Below are positions 41,003-49,402 of a stretch of 59,518 nucleotides of DNA, in pieces (within the stretch, counting starts at the first letter, position 1; every line of letters starts with the position of its first letter). Source of the DNA: Acidimicrobiales bacterium (lineage in GTDB: Bacteria > Actinomycetota > Acidimicrobiia > Acidimicrobiales > JACCXE01); assembly GCA_035546775.1 (NCBI GenBank), contig DASZWD010000052.1:1-59518 (forward strand), given 5' to 3'. The notes below the pieces were generated by a model. The model worked only from the letters and a program-made list of their open reading frames with translations. It was not told the DNA's origin and searched no databases. The position numbers and the translations under genes were made by a program.

Positions 41003-42297
41003 CGTTCGCCTCCCGGCTGCCAATCGAGGACGGCCCGCCGGTCGGCGCCGAACCATCTGCCGGCGACCGCCTTCACGTCGTCGACGGTGACCTTCGCCAG
41101 CGCGAACGGGAGTTCGTTGATGAGTTCGGCGCGACCGCGTTGTTGTTCGAGCGGCGCGATCGTGAGCGCACGGCTGAGCACACCGTCGGTGGCCCGGAGG
41201 TAGCGCGCCGTGGCCATGGTGTGCGCTCGCACGAGTTCGTCCTCGCTGAGGTTGTCGCGGACTTCGGCGACGGTCGACTCGATCACGTCGAGCAACACGT
41301 CGGCGTCGCCGCCGGGTGGATAGATGGCGATCACGTTGAACAACACCGGGTCGCGCATCTCGAGCCAGTTGTCGAAGGGACCGATCAAGCCGGCCATCGC
41401 GCTGACGAGCCCCGTCTTCACCAACCGCTTGTGCAGCCGGGACGAATCGCTTTCGGTCAACAGCTGCACCAGCAGGAAGTAGGCGGCGTACTCGTCGAGT
41501 TGCGTGATCGGATTCGGCGTGCGATACCCCACGACGAGCGCCGGCGTCGGCGACATCGGGTCGTGGTGCGTGCGGCGCCGTTCGCTCTGCGGCACGGGTT
41601 CGGAGAAGCTGCGCGCCTTCGGCACCGCACGCTTGGGCGCGTCGCCGAAGTACTTCTCGGCCAGCTTGAACACGTCGTCGGGGTCGACGTCGCCCGCAAT
41701 CGTCAGCAGCGCGTTACCCGGGGCGTAGTAGCGCTTCCAGAAGTCCTTGGCGTCGGCGACGGTCGCCGATTCGAGGTCGACGAAGCTGCCGTAACCGTTG
41801 TGGGCGTTGTTGAACGTGGTGAAGGCGATTTCGGGCAGGTGGATCATCTGCATGCCGCCGTAGGGACGGTTCATGATGTTGAGCCGGATTTCCTCTTTCA
41901 CCACGTCGATCTGGTTGGCGATGGTGTGCTCGGTGATCACCGGGCTGCGCATCCGGTCGGACTCGAGGAACAGCGCCAAGTCCAGCGCGCCCGAGGGCAG
42001 GACCTCGAAATAGTTCGTGAAGTCCGGCGTCGTGCTGCCGTTGAACTGGCCGCCGTTGCCCTGGATGAGACGGGCGTGTTCTAACTTCGGCAGGCTCTCG
42101 GAGCCTTCGAACATCAGGTGCTCGAAGAGATGAGCGAAGCCGGTGCGGCCCTCGGGCTCGGAGCGGTACCCCACGTCGTAATGCACGGCGACGGCCACTA
42201 CCGGCGAACTGCGGTCGGGGGCGACGACGACGCGCAGGCCGTTGCCCAAGGTGTGGCGCGCGATCGGGAACGAGGGAGCCAAGACGTGGGACGGCAT
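40999..42297 (-). CDS. M16 zinc metallopeptidase, active subunit
   Basis: 432 residues. Inverted zinc motif HLFEH near residue 59 (FAHLFEHLMFEGS) with a distal Glu in VVKEEIRLN. N-terminal NGLRVVVAPD and VHYDVGYRSEPEGRTG are classical M16B features. No signal peptide is evident, so processing probably occurs in the cytoplasm. ATG start has TAAGTT six bases upstream and no ribosome binding site. Pairs with the next gene, which lacks the zinc motif. Target proteins unknown. Confidence 0.93.
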   Translation of the reverse strand: MPSHVLAPSFPIARHTLGNGLRVVVAPDRSSPVVAVAVHYDVGYRSEPEGRTGFAHLFEHLMFEGSESLPKLEHARLIQGNGGQFNGSTTPDFTNYFEVLPSGALDLALFLESDRMRSPVITEHTIANQIDVVKEEIRLNIMNRPYGGMQMIHLPEIAFTTFNNAHNGYGSFVDLESATVADAKDFWKRYYAPGNALLTIAGDVDPDDVFKLAEKYFGDAPKRAVPKARSFSEPVPQSERRRTHHDPMSPTPALVVGYRTPNPITQLDEYAAYFLLVQLLTESDSSRLHKRLVKTGLVSAMAGLIGPFDNWLEMRDPVLFNVIAIYPPGGDADVLLDVIESTVAEVRDNLSEDELVRAHTMATARYLRATDGVLSRALTIAPLEQQRGRAELINELPFALAKVTVDDVKAVAGRWFGADRRAVLDWQPGGER

Positions 42298-42303
42298 CGT
42301 TGG

Positions 42304-42309
42304 AACTTA
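42304..42309 (-). promoter_or_regulatory. -10 hexamer TAAGTT for M16 pair
   Basis: Six bases before the ATG at 42297, within the 9-base gap after the holA stop. Confidence 0.5.
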
Positions 42310-43296
42310 CCCAGCGCGGCGGGACGAGCGACCCGACGTCCGGCCCGCCCGCGCCAGACGGGCCACGAGAACCTCGAGTACGAGCTCCGGCGCCCAGGCC
42401 GAACGCCCCCGCAGGTCGACGTCGGCGTCGGACACGAGCGTGAGCATGCGCAGCAGTGCATCGCTGCCGAGGCGCCGGGACTGGGTGAGCGCTTTGCGCG
42501 CTGGGTAGGCGGCGATGCCGAGCAGGGCGGCCGCGTCGGCTTCGCTGGCGACGCCGGCGCCGTCGAGACGCGCCATGCGGGCGACGTGGGTGTGCAACGA
42601 CGACATGACCCCGAGCGGGTACCGGTTCGAACCCCCGAGCAGGCGACGAAGGGCCTCGATGGCGGCCGCCGGGTCGCCCTTGTCAATGGCATCGGTGAGG
42701 TCCCAGGGCGCGGCGCTGCCCGCTTCGCCCAGATACGGCTCGACTTCCGCTGGACCGACCTTGGCGCCGGGTCCGTAGGCGGCGGTCAGGATCGTGATGA
42801 GCGGGTCGAGGCGCGCGATGTCTTCGCCCAGATGCCCCTCGATCAGGCGCGCCGCCGCGGCGTCGATCTTGACCGGCGCGTCGTGCAACCGGTCGAGCAC
42901 CCAGGAAGTGCGCGCCTTGCCCCGCGGTGTAGCGGCGTCGACGACCTGCCCGACCTTCTGCACCGCTTTGACGAGCGGTGCCGGCGTAGTGCCGCCACCG
43001 GCCCCGAGCACGATGACCGATCCGTCCATAGGGGCCGCCAGGTATTCGACGAGTGGCGCGACCGCGTTTTGGGTGAAGCGGCCGATCTCTCGGATCACGA
43101 GCACGCGGCGCGGCGCCAGGAAGTTCGGGGTGCCAGCGGACTCCGCGGCACTCGCGGGCGCGTCGTCCGCCGCGGACAGGTCCTCGACGATGAGGGAGGC
43201 GTCGTCGTCGCCGACGACCTCTTCGAGCGTGGCGCTGATGGCCTGCGCCACGAGGATCGGATCGTCGCCCTTGACCAGATAGACGGGTGCGATCAT
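42307..43296 (-). CDS. holA: DNA polymerase III subunit delta
   Basis: 329 residues. Opens the beta clamp in the clamp loader. Begins MIAPVYLVKGDDPILV, with the GDD-type N terminus of HolA; RRVLVIREIGRF follows, then PWDLTDAIDKGDPAAAIEALRRLL, the conserved segment before the collar domain. The ATG overlaps the folP stop (ATGA). Position after comEC (here comEA-comEC-folP-holA) is typical, although folP between them is unusual. Confidence 0.9.
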   Translation of the reverse strand: MIAPVYLVKGDDPILVAQAISATLEEVVGDDDASLIVEDLSAADDAPASAAESAGTPNFLAPRRVLVIREIGRFTQNAVAPLVEYLAAPMDGSVIVLGAGGGTTPAPLVKAVQKVGQVVDAATPRGKARTSWVLDRLHDAPVKIDAAAARLIEGHLGEDIARLDPLITILTAAYGPGAKVGPAEVEPYLGEAGSAAPWDLTDAIDKGDPAAAIEALRRLLGGSNRYPLGVMSSLHTHVARMARLDGAGVASEADAAALLGIAAYPARKALTQSRRLGSDALLRMLTLVSDADVDLRGRSAWAPELVLEVLVARLARAGRTSGRSSRRAG

Positions 43297-44138
43297 GCGG
43301 CGGTGCCGGCCGCGTGGACGGCGGCGAGGAAGTCACAGATGCGGCGCGAACCGGCCACGTCGTGGACGCGCACGATGCGGCACCCACCGATGATGCCGAG
43401 TGCGGTCGCGGCGTGGGACGCCTCGCGCCGGTCGCCGACTTCGAGGTCGAGCAGCTTGCCGAGAAACGTCTTGTTCGACGCCGACAGCAGCAGTGGATAG
43501 CCGAGGCTGGCGAGATCGGCCGAGTGGCGCAGCAGCTGGAGCGACTGCTGCCACGTCTTGCCCAGGTCGAGCCCGGCGTCGAGGACGATCCGGTCGGCGG
43601 CAACACCGGCGGCGACAGCCCGCTTGGCGCGCTCGACGAGGAACGCACCGACGTCACGCACGACGTCGGCGTACTCGGGTTCGGGGTCGGCAACCCGCGG
43701 CTTGAGCCGGATGTGGGTGGCGATCACGGTGGCTCCGGCCGCGGCGGCGACCGGCAGGTACTCGGGGTCGCCGAAGCCACTGATGTCGTTGCCGATGACG
43801 GCTCCGAGTTCGTAGGCGCCCTTGGCTACCGACGCGCGCCACGTGTCGACCGAGATCGGCGTGTCGAAGCGCCGCACGAGTGCGTCGATGGCGGGGAGCA
43901 CGCGGTCGAGCTCCTCCTGCTCGGTCACCTCGGGCCCGGGACCCGCCTTGACGCCGCCAACGTCGAGGATGTCGGCGCCGGCGGCGACGTGCGCGTCGGC
44001 GAGGCGCAGAAAGGCGTCGAAGTTCCAGAACTCGCCGCGGTCGTAGAAGGAGTCGGGTGTCCGGTTGAGGATGCCCATCACGAGGCTGCGGTGGGTTACG
44101 TCGACTGCCCGGTCACCGAGGCGGAGGATCACGGCCAT
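43293..44138 (-). CDS. folP2: Dihydropteroate synthase family protein (FolP2-like)
   Basis: 281 residues. DHPS joins p-aminobenzoate and pterin diphosphate in folate synthesis. Present: MGILNRTPDSF, GNDISGFGDPEY and SNKTFLGKLL. The pterin/pABA loop normally written D-GGESTRPG is DVGGVKAGPG here, the form seen in the FolP2 branch of actinobacteria. M. leprae FolP2 was reported not to complement DHPS loss, so a folate role is uncertain. ATG lies 26 bases inside comEC. If the genome has a separate folP1, this gene may have another pterin-related role. Confidence 0.82.
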   Translation of the reverse strand: MAVILRLGDRAVDVTHRSLVMGILNRTPDSFYDRGEFWNFDAFLRLADAHVAAGADILDVGGVKAGPGPEVTEQEELDRVLPAIDALVRRFDTPISVDTWRASVAKGAYELGAVIGNDISGFGDPEYLPVAAAAGATVIATHIRLKPRVADPEPEYADVVRDVGAFLVERAKRAVAAGVAADRIVLDAGLDLGKTWQQSLQLLRHSADLASLGYPLLLSASNKTFLGKLLDLEVGDRREASHAATALGIIGGCRIVRVHDVAGSRRICDFLAAVHAAGTAA

Positions 44139-45906
44139 GGGAAAGCGAGCGTAGCGAGCCGACCCGAGGAGACTGGGCGGGTGTGACGCGCACGCGCAGC
44201 GGCGGGCCGGCGTCGACCACCCGAACCGCGGCGTCGCCCACGTCGACCTCCGCCCCGAGACGCGCGGTGTAGGCACCTGCGATCTGATGGTGCTCGGGAG
44301 CCAGCACGACCCGCGGGCGAAACGCATGAATGACGGCTTCGGCGGCCTCCGCAGCCGCACCACCGGGCCTTGTCTCGATCAGCACGTCGATGCGATGGAC
44401 GCGCCGGGCGCGCAGGTCGTCGAGCACGCTCGGCGGCACGCGGGCACCGATGACCACCACGGCGCGCCCGCGCACGACCCATAGGCTCACGTCGGGGGCG
44501 ATCGTTGCCGCGGCCGCCGGCGCCGGCCCCCGCAACGCCAGACCAACCACGGTCAGCACGGCGGCCGAGGCCACGACTACAAGCCGCCGGTCGACCATCG
44601 TCGCTAGCACCGCCAGGCCGACGACGAGCGACGCGACGCCCGCCACCGGGGCGACGGGCAGGGCGGCGGCGTGCTCGGCCACCGCCGCTTCCCACGCCAA
44701 CGCGAGGTGGGTGGGCGCGTGCAGCAGCGGGGCGAGCGGCGTGACGAGGCCGGCGAGGGTGCCCGCCGTCATGCCCCACATCATCAACGGACCAGCGACG
44801 GGCACCGCCAGCACGTTGGCCGGCAGCGACACCAGCGGCACGGTGCCGAACGTCGGCACGAGCACGACCGCGGCACCGAGCTGCGCGCCAATCGACGCCG
44901 CTAGCAGCAGCGGAACGCGGCGGCGTCGCAGCGGTGGCGTGAGCACGACGAGCCCGGTGCACGCCGCCACCGACAGCCGGAACCCGACGCTGTGCACCAG
45001 CAGCGGGTCGACGAGGACGCAGCCCGTTACCGACAGCGCCAGCAGGCGCGTCGCCGCCATTGGCCGGCCGGCAAAAGCGCCGGCTGCTGCGACCGCCGCC
45101 ATCGCCTCGGCCCGCAGCACCGACGGCTCCCACCGCGTCAGCGTGCCGAAGGCGAACAGCACGGCGATGGTCGCAGCGAAGCGCCACCACAAGCGGCCGC
45201 GACGGACGAGCGGCGCGGCGACGAGGAGGGCGAACGCGACGTTCTCGCCAGAAACCACGAGGAGGTGGGTAAGGCCCGACGCGCGGAAGGCGTCGGCCAG
45301 CTCGACGCTCTGACCGCGGTCGTCGCCGAGGACCATGCCGCCGAAGAGCGGCCGCAAGCCCTCGGGCAGGGCCTCGGCGCCGCGGAAAACGACGCGGCGG
45401 AAGGCGTTGGCGGCGCGGCCGACGACATTGGCGGCGCGCACGCCCGTCACGCGATTGATGGTCAGTTGCGCGGCGATGTGACGCGGCAGGAGTCGGGCGC
45501 GCTGCACCGGTGACAGCGGTGCCAGCGCGCCGTCGACGCGCACGCGCTCGCCCGCCAGGCGCGGCGCGAGCGTCGAGGCGGCCGCGCCGCGCGCGTACGC
45601 GGTGACGTGACGATGACCGACCCGTAGCTCGACGCCCACGGCCCCGCCTGTCACCGTTGCCGGATCGGTCAGCAGCGTGGCCCACGTGGCGGGCAGCGCT
45701 GTCGCCGGCGGCGGCCGCAAACCATCGAGGGCGCGGGCACCAAGGGCGCTGGCGAGCAGCGCGGTGAACGCGATGAGCAGCCACGGCCGGCGCGCCGCCC
45801 ACGCCCCGAGCGTGGCAACGCCTACGAGCAGCAACGGCATGGACCGTGCGGTCACAGCTCCGGCGGCGACCGCGATCGCTAGGACAACGACCTGCCGATC
45901 AGACAC
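44113..45906 (-). CDS. comEC: ComEC-like DNA-uptake channel protein
   Basis: 597 residues, polytopic. An N-terminal OB-like domain (TVTGGAVGVELRVGHRHVTAYARG), the competence domain (FGGMVLGDDRGQSVELADAFRASGLTHLLVVSGENV, a strong ComEC signature) and ~8 further helices. The C-terminal beta-lactamase-like domain is short (DVSLWVVRGRAVVVIGA onward) and lacks the HxHxDH metal motif, so nuclease activity seems lost. GTG start two bases after the comEA stop. Transports single-stranded DNA across the membrane. Confidence 0.9.
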   Translation of the reverse strand: MSDRQVVVLAIAVAAGAVTARSMPLLLVGVATLGAWAARRPWLLIAFTALLASALGARALDGLRPPPATALPATWATLLTDPATVTGGAVGVELRVGHRHVTAYARGAAASTLAPRLAGERVRVDGALAPLSPVQRARLLPRHIAAQLTINRVTGVRAANVVGRAANAFRRVVFRGAEALPEGLRPLFGGMVLGDDRGQSVELADAFRASGLTHLLVVSGENVAFALLVAAPLVRRGRLWWRFAATIAVLFAFGTLTRWEPSVLRAEAMAAVAAAGAFAGRPMAATRLLALSVTGCVLVDPLLVHSVGFRLSVAACTGLVVLTPPLRRRRVPLLLAASIGAQLGAAVVLVPTFGTVPLVSLPANVLAVPVAGPLMMWGMTAGTLAGLVTPLAPLLHAPTHLALAWEAAVAEHAAALPVAPVAGVASLVVGLAVLATMVDRRLVVVASAAVLTVVGLALRGPAPAAAATIAPDVSLWVVRGRAVVVIGARVPPSVLDDLRARRVHRIDVLIETRPGGAAAEAAEAVIHAFRPRVVLAPEHHQIAGAYTARLGAEVDVGDAAVRVVDAGPPLRVRVTPAQSPRVGSLRSLSHGRDPPPR

Positions 45907-46564
45907 GGGCGTGCGGCTTGATCTGGCTCAGTTTCGACGGACCGATGCCGCGCACGTTGAGCAGGTCGTCGACGGAGCGGAACTTGCCGTGCTGGGTGCG
46001 GTAGTCGAGGATCGCCCTGGCCGTTGCCGGTCCGACACCGGGCAGGGTCTCGAGTGCGGTCTCGTCGGCGTCGTTCAGGTTGACGATGGCGTCGGCCGCC
46101 GCGCCGCCGGCGCCTCCGCCGTTCGCCAGCGCCGCGACGACCTCGCCCTTGTGCGGGACGTAGATGCGTTCGCCGTCGGTCACGGGCGCGGCGAGGTTGA
46201 TCTGGTCGAGGTCGGCGTCAGCGGCGGGCCCGCCCGCGGCGGCGACCACATCGGTCACGCGCGACCCGCCCGGCACGGTGACCACACCGGGCTGCGCGAC
46301 GGCGCCGGCCGCATGCACATGCAGTTCGCCCGATGTGGTGGTGGGGGACGCGTCGGTGCTCGACGGGGCGTCGGCTCGCGGCAGCGACAGCTCGACTTTC
46401 GGCGCGCCCGTCGCACCGACACCACCGCGCGCGAACACCAGCGTGCCACCGACTGCGAGCGCGGCAACGACGACGGCGACCACCGCCACCACCGGGATGC
46501 TCTGCAACTCGCCGATGCGGTCGCGCCACGACGGCGGCGGCAACGGCCGAGGAAGTTCGTTCAC
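45899..46564 (-). CDS. comEA: ComEA-like DNA-binding competence protein
   Basis: 221 residues: N-terminal transmembrane helix (VVAVVAVVVAALAVGGTLVF), SLBB domain (VHAAGAVAQPGVVTVPGGSRV), a Gly/Ala linker and a C-terminal helix-hairpin-helix pair (LNDADETALETLPGVGPATARAI, LNVRGIGPSKLSQI). Binds double-stranded DNA outside the membrane and feeds it to ComEC. GTG start with GGGGGA upstream. The 97 bases upstream contain no gene. Confidence 0.93.
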   Translation of the reverse strand: MNELPRPLPPPSWRDRIGELQSIPVVAVVAVVVAALAVGGTLVFARGGVGATGAPKVELSLPRADAPSSTDASPTTTSGELHVHAAGAVAQPGVVTVPGGSRVTDVVAAAGGPAADADLDQINLAAPVTDGERIYVPHKGEVVAALANGGGAGGAAADAIVNLNDADETALETLPGVGPATARAILDYRTQHGKFRSVDDLLNVRGIGPSKLSQIKPHARV

Positions 46565-46661
46565 GGGTTCCCCCTGCGCGCGACAACTACGCCAAGGGGG
46601 AAGCGGCGAGACCGACGGTAGAAGCCGCGGTCCCGACCCACAAGAGTCAGTTCAAATACGC

Positions 46662-47035
46662 CGCCTTTACGACCAAGACAAGAAGCCGAGCAACCTCGAC
46701 GACCACTACGGCATCGTGCGGTCCCGCGGGTTCGGCGACGCCTTGGGCCGGATCGTGATCGACACACCCGACGACATGATGAGTCCGGAAACCGGACTGG
46801 CGATCAACCGGCCACCGAGGAGAACCCCCGTCCACGGCGGGCGCAACGTGGCCGCGGTCGGTGTCACCATCCAGTACGAAGACCTCATCAACGGCGTCTG
46901 TGCTCCTGCCACCACCACCCCGTGCACGAAGGCGGATGGAACATCGCCTGGACCCCCACCACCGGCACCGTCACCGTCCACGGCCCCGCGGCCAAAACCC
47001 TCCAAACAACCACGAGCTTCTTGCGCGCGGCCTAG
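46662..47035 (+). pseudogene. Decayed DUF222/HNH endonuclease (13E12-type)
   Basis: Two fragments in different frames. 46662-46897 reads LYDQDKKPSNLDDHYGIV, MSPETGLAINR and VGVTIQYEDLINGV, like the middle of actinobacterial DUF222 proteins. 46898-47035 reads LCSCHHHPVHEGGWNIAW and ends at TAG, like the HNH-domain C terminus of the same family. The ~100 residues normally between them, including most of the HNH motif, are gone and the frame changes at the joint; no start remains. These genes are multicopy and mobile-like in actinobacteria. Ends tail-to-tail with the DinB-like gene. Confidence 0.65.
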
Positions 47036-47625
47036 GTCGTTCGCGGAAACCCGGCGTCGTTGGCGGCGCGGTAGAGGTCGCGCAAGAGGCAGATCTCGGC
47101 GCCGTGGTGCATCACTTCGCGGTTGACGTGGAGGACGATGCCGATGAAGGGATCGCCGACGCCCAGCTGCATGTAGGGGATGTCGCCCTCGATGCCGGTG
47201 AGCGGTTCCCACAACTTGTCTTCGCCGGCGGTGCGCAGCGCGTCGCACCACTTCGTCTTCCACTCCTCGAAGTAGGCGAGCGCTCCGGTGGCGGACGACG
47301 GGAACGGCTCGGTCGTCCAGTCCTCCAGCATCCCGGCGCCGAAGTACGTGTGCCAGCGCGCCATGAAGCAACCCTGGGCGATGTGAGCGAGTCGCCACGC
47401 GATGGTGGTGACGGGCGGCGTCGTCTCGCCGCGGCTGCCGGGTGGCCACTCGTAGAAGAGGCCGTCGGCCTCGCGCCGCAGGCAGAAAGCGTCGGGCGTC
47501 GGGCGCCAGAGGAACTCGTCGCCGGTGAGGCCCGCCATCCGGTGGGTGACCGACCCCCACCACCAGATGTCGAGCTGCCCGAGGACCGCCCTTAGAACAG
47601 GGCCGACGTCAGCTTCTTGCGCCAC
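47032..47625 (-). CDS. DinB-like (DUF664) protein
   Basis: 197-residue four-helix-bundle protein of the DinB/YfiT superfamily. Visible: TIAWRLAHIAQG with the first metal His, and VNREVMHHGAEICLLRDLYR with the C-terminal His pair. Some family members are metal-dependent thiol S-transferases for mycothiol or bacillithiol. GTG at 47625 lies inside the thioredoxin gene (34-base overlap); no later canonical start precedes the conserved VLGQLDIWWWG. Pairing with a thioredoxin suits a thiol-linked role (inference). Confidence 0.8.
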   Translation of the reverse strand: MAQEADVGPVLRAVLGQLDIWWWGSVTHRMAGLTGDEFLWRPTPDAFCLRREADGLFYEWPPGSRGETTPPVTTIAWRLAHIAQGCFMARWHTYFGAGMLEDWTTEPFPSSATGALAYFEEWKTKWCDALRTAGEDKLWEPLTGIEGDIPYMQLGVGDPFIGIVLHVNREVMHHGAEICLLRDLYRAANDAGFPRTT

Positions 47626-48299
47626 GCGGCCGTGCGCGGGTCGTCCGCACCCATCAACTCGAGGATGTCGACGAATTGCTGGCGGGCGTCCTCGTCGCTC
47701 TTCACGCGCGGCAGCAACGCCTCGAGCTTCGCGTCGTTCTCGTCGCTGTTGTCGCTGGTGACCACCGAACCGGCGCGGGCGCGGGCAGCGACGTGGCGCG
47801 TCTCGGCGCTCTCCGGGATGCGCGCCAGCAACGCCAGCGCCTCTTCGTTGTCGCCGCGATCCACGAGCAGGTTCGCCAGCGACAGGACACCGTCGACGTG
47901 GCCGGGCTCCATCGCCAACGCGGCGCGCAAGGAGGCTTCGTCGCCTCTCTCCACCAGCAGGTCGACTTCGGACGGCGGCGGGGCCAGGTTCTCCACGAAG
48001 GCGCGCACCTGCGCCTCGGGAATGGCGCCGATGAAGTTGTCCACGACGCGGCGATCCTTGAGCGCGTAGACCGCGGGGATCGACTGGACGCGGAACGTGG
48101 CGCTCACCCGCGGGTTGGCGTCGACGTCGACCTTCACGAGTTCGACGCGCCCGTCGGTTTCGGCCACGACCTTCTCGATGATCGGACCCAGCGTTTTGCA
48201 CGGTCCGCACCATTCGGCCCACAGGTCGACGATGACCGGAACCTCGGTCGAACGCTCGAGGACGTCGCGTTCGAATGTGTCGTCAGTGGCGTCAATCAC
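47592..48299 (-). CDS. Thioredoxin-TPR protein (YbbN/CnoX-like)
   Basis: 235 residues. N-terminal thioredoxin domain with active site WCGPCK near residue 30 and cis-Pro SIPAVY; C-terminal TPR-like helices (EVDLLVERGDEASLRAALAMEPGHVDGVL, LVDRGDNEEALALLARIP). CnoX/YbbN proteins act as redox-linked holdases that hand clients to chaperonins; unlike E. coli CnoX, both active-site Cys are kept. GTG at 48299 chosen because TAGCGT lies seven bases upstream; TTG at 48320 is the alternative. Confidence 0.9.
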   Translation of the reverse strand: MIDATDDTFERDVLERSTEVPVIVDLWAEWCGPCKTLGPIIEKVVAETDGRVELVKVDVDANPRVSATFRVQSIPAVYALKDRRVVDNFIGAIPEAQVRAFVENLAPPPSEVDLLVERGDEASLRAALAMEPGHVDGVLSLANLLVDRGDNEEALALLARIPESAETRHVAARARAGSVVTSDNSDENDAKLEALLPRVKSDEDARQQFVDILELMGADDPRTAAWRKKLTSALF

Positions 48300-48306
48300 G
48301 ATAGAG

Positions 48307-48312
48307 ACGCTA
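48307..48312 (-). promoter_or_regulatory. -10 hexamer TAGCGT for thioredoxin gene
   Basis: Seven bases before the GTG at 48299; a divergent hexamer lies 34 bases away. Confidence 0.5.
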
Positions 48313-48346
48313 ACGCTCAAAACGACTCACGTAATCCACGAGCAGG

Positions 48347-48352
48347 TAGTTT
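48347..48352 (+). promoter_or_regulatory. -10 hexamer TAGTTT for phosphotransferase gene
   Basis: Six bases before the ATG at 48359; no ribosome binding site. Confidence 0.5.
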
Positions 48353-48358
48353 CGGCCT

Positions 48359-49399
48359 ATGGCAGATCCCACGGGCATCAACGTCGCCGGGGTGACCGGT
48401 TGGTTCGCCCAGCACGTCCCCGAGGCCGTGGCGCCGTTGACGTTCGAGCTCGTCGCCGGCGGCCGCTCCAACCTCACGTTCTCGGTCACCGATGCCAACG
48501 GACGCAAGTGGGTGCTGCGCCGCCCGCCGACGAGCCACGTGCTCGCGTCGGCCCACGACATGGGTCGGGAGCACCGCCTGATCGCCGCCCTCGGTCCGAC
48601 GAACGTCCCGGTCCCCGTCGCCGTCGGCTTGTGCACCGACGAGGCGGTGAACGGTGCGCCGTTCTACGTCATGGAGTTCGTCGAGGGCACGATCGTGCGC
48701 GACGCCGCAACGGCCGAGAAGCTGTTCACCGAAGAGCAGCGCCGCCACATGGGCGAGGACATCATCGACACGCTCGTCGCCATCCACGCCGTCGACCTCA
48801 AGGAGGTCGGCCTCGACGACCTGGCGCGCCACGACGGCTACATCGAGCGCCAACTCAAGCGCTGGCACTCGCAGTTCACGGCGTCGGCGGCGCAGAACGA
48901 GCGCACCGTGCCCGTCATCGACGAGATGCACGACTTCCTCGCCGCCCGCATTCCCGAGCAGGGTCCAGCGGCGATTGTGCACGGCGACTACCGCCTCGAC
49001 AACTGCATGATCGCGGCGGACGGATCGGTCGCCGCCGTCCTCGACTGGGAGCTGTGCACCCTCGGCGACCCCCTCGCCGACATGGGCCTGCTCATGGTCT
49101 ATTGGAACGAGAAGAGCGACCGTGACTCGGCGCTGCCAGCGGTCAGCGCCACCGCGGTCGACGGCTTTCCGTCGCGCGCTGAGCTCAAGCAGCGGTATGC
49201 CGACAAGACCGGCCGTGACGTCGCCGAGCTCGACTTCTACGTCTCGTTCGGTTACTGGAAGCTCGCCTGCATCCTCGAGGGCGTCTTCGCCCGCTACGCC
49301 CACGGCGCCATGGGCAACGACGGCGCGGCGTTCGAAGGCTTCGGCCAGCAGGTTGTCTTCCTCGGCGAGCAGGCCAAGAACGCGGCGAGGAATCTGTAG
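48359..49399 (+). CDS. APH/ACAD10-type phosphotransferase family protein
   Basis: 346 residues with a kinase-like fold. Nucleotide loop GGRSNLTFSV, Lys/Arg region KWVLRRPP, catalytic loop IVHGDYRLDNCMI, metal-binding LDWELCTLGDP. This close form of the APH family is homologous to the N-terminal kinase part of ACAD10/11, which in animals phosphorylates 4-hydroxyacyl-CoA; bacterial members often accompany acyl-CoA genes. Antibiotic modification is unlikely. Followed closely by the PAC2 gene. Confidence 0.87.
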   Translation: MADPTGINVAGVTGWFAQHVPEAVAPLTFELVAGGRSNLTFSVTDANGRKWVLRRPPTSHVLASAHDMGREHRLIAALGPTNVPVPVAVGLCTDEAVNGAPFYVMEFVEGTIVRDAATAEKLFTEEQRRHMGEDIIDTLVAIHAVDLKEVGLDDLARHDGYIERQLKRWHSQFTASAAQNERTVPVIDEMHDFLAARIPEQGPAAIVHGDYRLDNCMIAADGSVAAVLDWELCTLGDPLADMGLLMVYWNEKSDRDSALPAVSATAVDGFPSRAELKQRYADKTGRDVAELDFYVSFGYWKLACILEGVFARYAHGAMGNDGAAFEGFGQQVVFLGEQAKNAARNL

Positions 49400-49402
49400 C
49401 GC

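Noticed and set aside
48359-49399. Phosphotransferase as aminoglycoside resistance gene
   Set aside because: The sequence resembles the ACAD10/11 kinase group and not drug-modifying enzymes.
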